Of a stretch of DNA of 64,000 bases, positions 62,269 through 64,000 are shown in pieces (the first letter of the stretch is position 1; every line of letters starts with the position of its first letter). The stretch lies in assembly GCA_021324795.1 (NCBI GenBank), contig JAJPIK010000090.1, positions 1 to 64,000 of the forward strand. Reading direction: 5' to 3'. This DNA is from Chloroflexota bacterium (GTDB lineage: Bacteria; Chloroflexota; UBA6077; FW602-bin22; CADDYW01). The position numbers and the translations under genes were made by a program. The notes beneath the pieces are model-generated. The model ran no database searches and was not told the origin of the DNA. It saw only the letters and a program-made list of their open reading frames with translations.

Positions 62269-63312
62269 GTGCGGACGGAGCAAGAGGCGGAGGACTTCGA
62301 GCAGGAGCTCGTCGACCAGTATCTCCTCGCCGCGGTCGGCGCGGGGACCGGGGACCGGACGGTCGGGGCGGACCGCGCGGTGATCTTCGAGTGGATCGCC
62401 TTCCTGGAGCGGCCGGTCTGGACGGCCGAGCCGGCCGATGCCGACCGCTTCCTCGCCTACCAGCGCAAAGACCTCGGCCGGGCGCGGCTGACCGTCCAGC
62501 ACAAAGCCTGGGCGCTGGCGCGCTTCTATGACTTCCTCGTCGCGCGCTACCAGTCCGAGATCGCAACCGCGACTGGCGTCGTCGTCACCCAGCCGATCGA
62601 CGAGTACAATCGGCCCGCCAAGGCCGACTACGGCGTCGCCCGCGTCCCGCCCTCCGAGGAGGAGGTCGAGTGCCTCTTCGCGACCTGGCGCGACGGGCTG
62701 CTGGAGGCCCGTAAGTACCTGCCCGCCGCGTGGGACTACCTGGCGGCCTCGCTGTGGCGACGGGCCGGCCTGCGCATTCAGGAGACCTACATGCTCGACG
62801 TGCGCGACTGGCGTCGGGACCTCGGGGAGCACGGGAAGCTCCAGGTGCGCTTCGGCAAGGGCAGCCGCGGCCGGGGCCCCAAGACGCGGCTGATCCCGGC
62901 GATCAACTCGGTCGCGGACCTGCTGGACTGGTGGCTGGTGGACGTACGCCACCAGTTCGGCGACGACTACGCCAACCCCGACGCTCCCCTCCTCCCCTCC
63001 GAGCGGCGCGACACGCACACCGGCTTCTGCCAACGCATCGGCGACCAGGCGCTGCGCGACGGCCTGGAGGGCGCGGTACGCCGCTGGCTGCCGGATTGGG
63101 TGGGGCGCCTCACTCCGCACACGCTGCGCCACTTTTGCGCCTCGTCCCTCTACGCCCGGGGGATGGACCTCAAGGCGATTCAGGAGCTGTTGGGGCATGA
63201 GTGGCTGTCCACCACGACCCGCTACATCCACGTCCACGCCGACCACATCGAGCACGCCTGGGCCATGGCGAACGAACGCGTTGCCGCCCACCTGGGCCGG
63301 GGAGGAGACTGA
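62269..63312 (+). CDS. Tyrosine recombinase (XerC/D-like integrase)
   Basis: 347 residues. An N-terminal core-binding domain (about 20-110) is followed by the catalytic domain: Arg in WRRAGLRIQETYM, Lys in RFGKGSRGRGPK, the HTLRHFCASSLYA His-Arg pair, the LGHEWLSTT His and the nucleophile Tyr in TTTRYIHV. All catalytic residues are present, so it looks active. The GTG at 62269 lacks a ribosome site, but no other start is in frame. Base composition is GC-richer than the chromosome to the left. The next gene begins five bases after its stop. Confidence 0.9.
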   Translation: MRTEQEAEDFEQELVDQYLLAAVGAGTGDRTVGADRAVIFEWIAFLERPVWTAEPADADRFLAYQRKDLGRARLTVQHKAWALARFYDFLVARYQSEIATATGVVVTQPIDEYNRPAKADYGVARVPPSEEEVECLFATWRDGLLEARKYLPAAWDYLAASLWRRAGLRIQETYMLDVRDWRRDLGEHGKLQVRFGKGSRGRGPKTRLIPAINSVADLLDWWLVDVRHQFGDDYANPDAPLLPSERRDTHTGFCQRIGDQALRDGLEGAVRRWLPDWVGRLTPHTLRHFCASSLYARGMDLKAIQELLGHEWLSTTTRYIHVHADHIEHAWAMANERVAAHLGRGGD

Positions 63313-63316
63313 GCCG

Positions 63317-63628
63317 ATGCGCTGGAACCTGCGGATGGTTGCGGCCGAGCGGGGGATCTGGAAGTCGACCGAGCTGCGCCGGCGCCTGGCCGAGGCCGGG
63401 CTGGAGATCAGCGCCGGGAAGATGTCGGCGCTCTGGACCGGGACCCCGATCTCGATCCGCCTTGAGGACCTGGATGTGATCTGTGCGGTGCTCGAGGCCA
63501 GCCCGGCGGACCTTCTTTTGCGCGAGCCGGAGAAGGTCGCCGCCCGCAAGCCCCAGCCGGCACCGGTCGCTGCGGGAGCGCCGCCCGTGCCCCGGCTCGG
63601 TCGGCACCGCTCCCGGCCGCCGGCATGA
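63317..63628 (+). CDS. Xre-type helix-turn-helix regulator
   Basis: 103 residues from an ATG at 63317. RMVAAERGIWKSTELRRRLAEAGL and ISAGKMSALWTGTPISIRLEDLDVICAVLE form a Cro/C1-like HTH (here with KMSALW as the recognition-helix start). A Pro/Ala/Arg-rich tail follows. It starts five bases after the tyrosine recombinase, and its stop overlaps the next ATG (ATGA), so the three are a tight operon. Likely a regulator or architectural partner of the recombinase. Confidence 0.75.
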   Translation: MRWNLRMVAAERGIWKSTELRRRLAEAGLEISAGKMSALWTGTPISIRLEDLDVICAVLEASPADLLLREPEKVAARKPQPAPVAAGAPPVPRLGRHRSRPPA

Positions 63629-64000
63629 CCCGAGGGTCTTTCTGCCGGCGCTGCGGCGTCCGGCCGGCGGCGTTGGTCGGCGCGCGCTACTGCTTCGCGT
63701 GCTGGCCGGGCGGGCCGGTCCTGCCCCCGCCGTGCCTGCGCTGCGGCGCGCGCGACTCCTACTGGCGCGCCGGGCTCTGCCAAGCCTGCTACGACCCGCG
63801 GAAGCGGCCGGCCGAGTCGTGCCGCGATTGTCTGGCTTGGGGCGTCCTGCGCTTCCGGAGCCGCGTCTGCCCAGCGTGCGAGTGGTGGCGCCGTCACTTC
63901 CCGATCGGCGCGTGTCCCACCTGTGAGCGGGTCGCGCCGATCGGGCCCGAAGGCTGCCGGCTCTGCTACGCACAGCACAGTACGCTGATCGGGCTGGCCG
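63625..64000 (+). CDS. Cys-rich zinc-ribbon protein (runs off the window)
   Basis: An ATG at 63625 opens a frame with no stop to position 64000, so at least 125 residues. It has at least eight CxxC-type knuckles: CRRC, CFAC, CLRC, CQAC, CRDC, CPAC, CPTC and CRLC, spaced about 10-18 residues apart. It looks like a string of zinc ribbons that bind DNA or protein. The start overlaps the Xre stop by four bases. The C terminus is cut by the window edge. I do not recognise a named family, but its fixed place behind the recombinase and Xre gene suggests it works with them. Confidence 0.75.
   Translation, partial: MTRGSFCRRCGVRPAALVGARYCFACWPGGPVLPPPCLRCGARDSYWRAGLCQACYDPRKRPAESCRDCLAWGVLRFRSRVCPACEWWRRHFPIGACPTCERVAPIGPEGCRLCYAQHSTLIGLA

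Larger units (their letters stand above)
60112..64000. mobile_element. tRNA-Asp-associated mobile region (right end beyond window)
   Basis: From the tRNA 3' end rightwards lie a serine recombinase, an HTH protein, a tyrosine recombinase, an Xre-type regulator and a zinc-ribbon protein. Base composition shifts visibly to higher G+C from about 62.25 kb, so the region may be composite. No second copy of the tRNA 3' end is present in the window, so the right border is not defined. Confidence 0.55.

Noticed and set aside
62119..63978. 619-codon minus-strand ORF opposite the tyrosine recombinase and its neighbours
   Set aside because: Arises from high GC antisense to three well-supported genes; no recognisable domain.

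Overview
This window is a bacterial chromosome segment of about 60% GC. It looks like Chloroflexota, most likely a Thermomicrobia-type lineage. The support is indirect: many GTG/TTG starts, a rod-shape mreBCD set, a MoxR/DUF58/transglutaminase operon, PspA plus a Gly-rich DUF1517 protein, CsbD and DUF2795-like small proteins, and a bacterial OGG1-type glycosylase. No rRNA operon or CRISPR array is visible. I placed the organism from gene content only, without any search.

Layout. (1) 0.1-5.1 kb: a sulfur assimilation operon behind a near-consensus promoter: cysC, a hemD-like gene, ferredoxin-type sulfite/nitrite reductase, an iron-sulfur APS/PAPS reductase, an unknown small protein and a rhodanese. 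The rhodanese has an in-frame TGA exactly at its catalytic cysteine, followed by a SECIS-like hairpin, so it is a strong selenoprotein candidate. (2) 5.2-10.3 kb: metabolic singletons (VOC protein, M20 peptidase, ErpA/IscA, HpcH/HpaI aldolase), tRNA-Ser(GGA) and a decayed surface-protein gene. (3) 10.3-15.6 kb, minus strand: D,D-carboxypeptidase, cupredoxin, glycosyltransferase and mreD-mreC-mreB (cell shape and envelope). (4) 15.9-30.6 kb: IlvE, CCA-adding enzyme, tsaE-tsaB-rimI-polA, divergent OGG1-type and MutM glycosylases, acyl-CoA synthetase and a DUF362 protein. (5) 30.7-40.1 kb: secA with a hairpin leader, the MoxR-DUF58-TgpA operon, PspA and a DUF1517 protein followed by a perfect 48-bp palindrome. 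(6) 40.4-53.6 kb: a helicase-C-like/WYL-like protein without ATPase motifs, tsaD coupled to a PP2C-like membrane protein, gamma-glutamyltransferase, a large membrane glycosyltransferase, fumC and recF. (7) 53.6-60.1 kb: a broken paralogue of that glycosyltransferase (frameshift plus premature stop), CsbD, a GT4 glycosyltransferase, BON-domain proteins, a DUF47 protein and tRNA-Asp(GTC).

(8) 60.1-64.0 kb: a mobile region entered at tRNA-Asp. A large serine recombinase runs antisense into the tRNA. It is followed by an HTH protein and then a visibly GC-richer, tightly packed set: tyrosine recombinase, Xre-type regulator and a Cys-rich zinc-ribbon protein that is still open at the window edge.

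The most notable points are the selenocysteine rhodanese candidate, the tRNA-anchored recombinase island with its recombinase/Xre/zinc-ribbon set, several long perfect inverted repeats (one inside a coding sequence), and a broken envelope glycosyltransferase.
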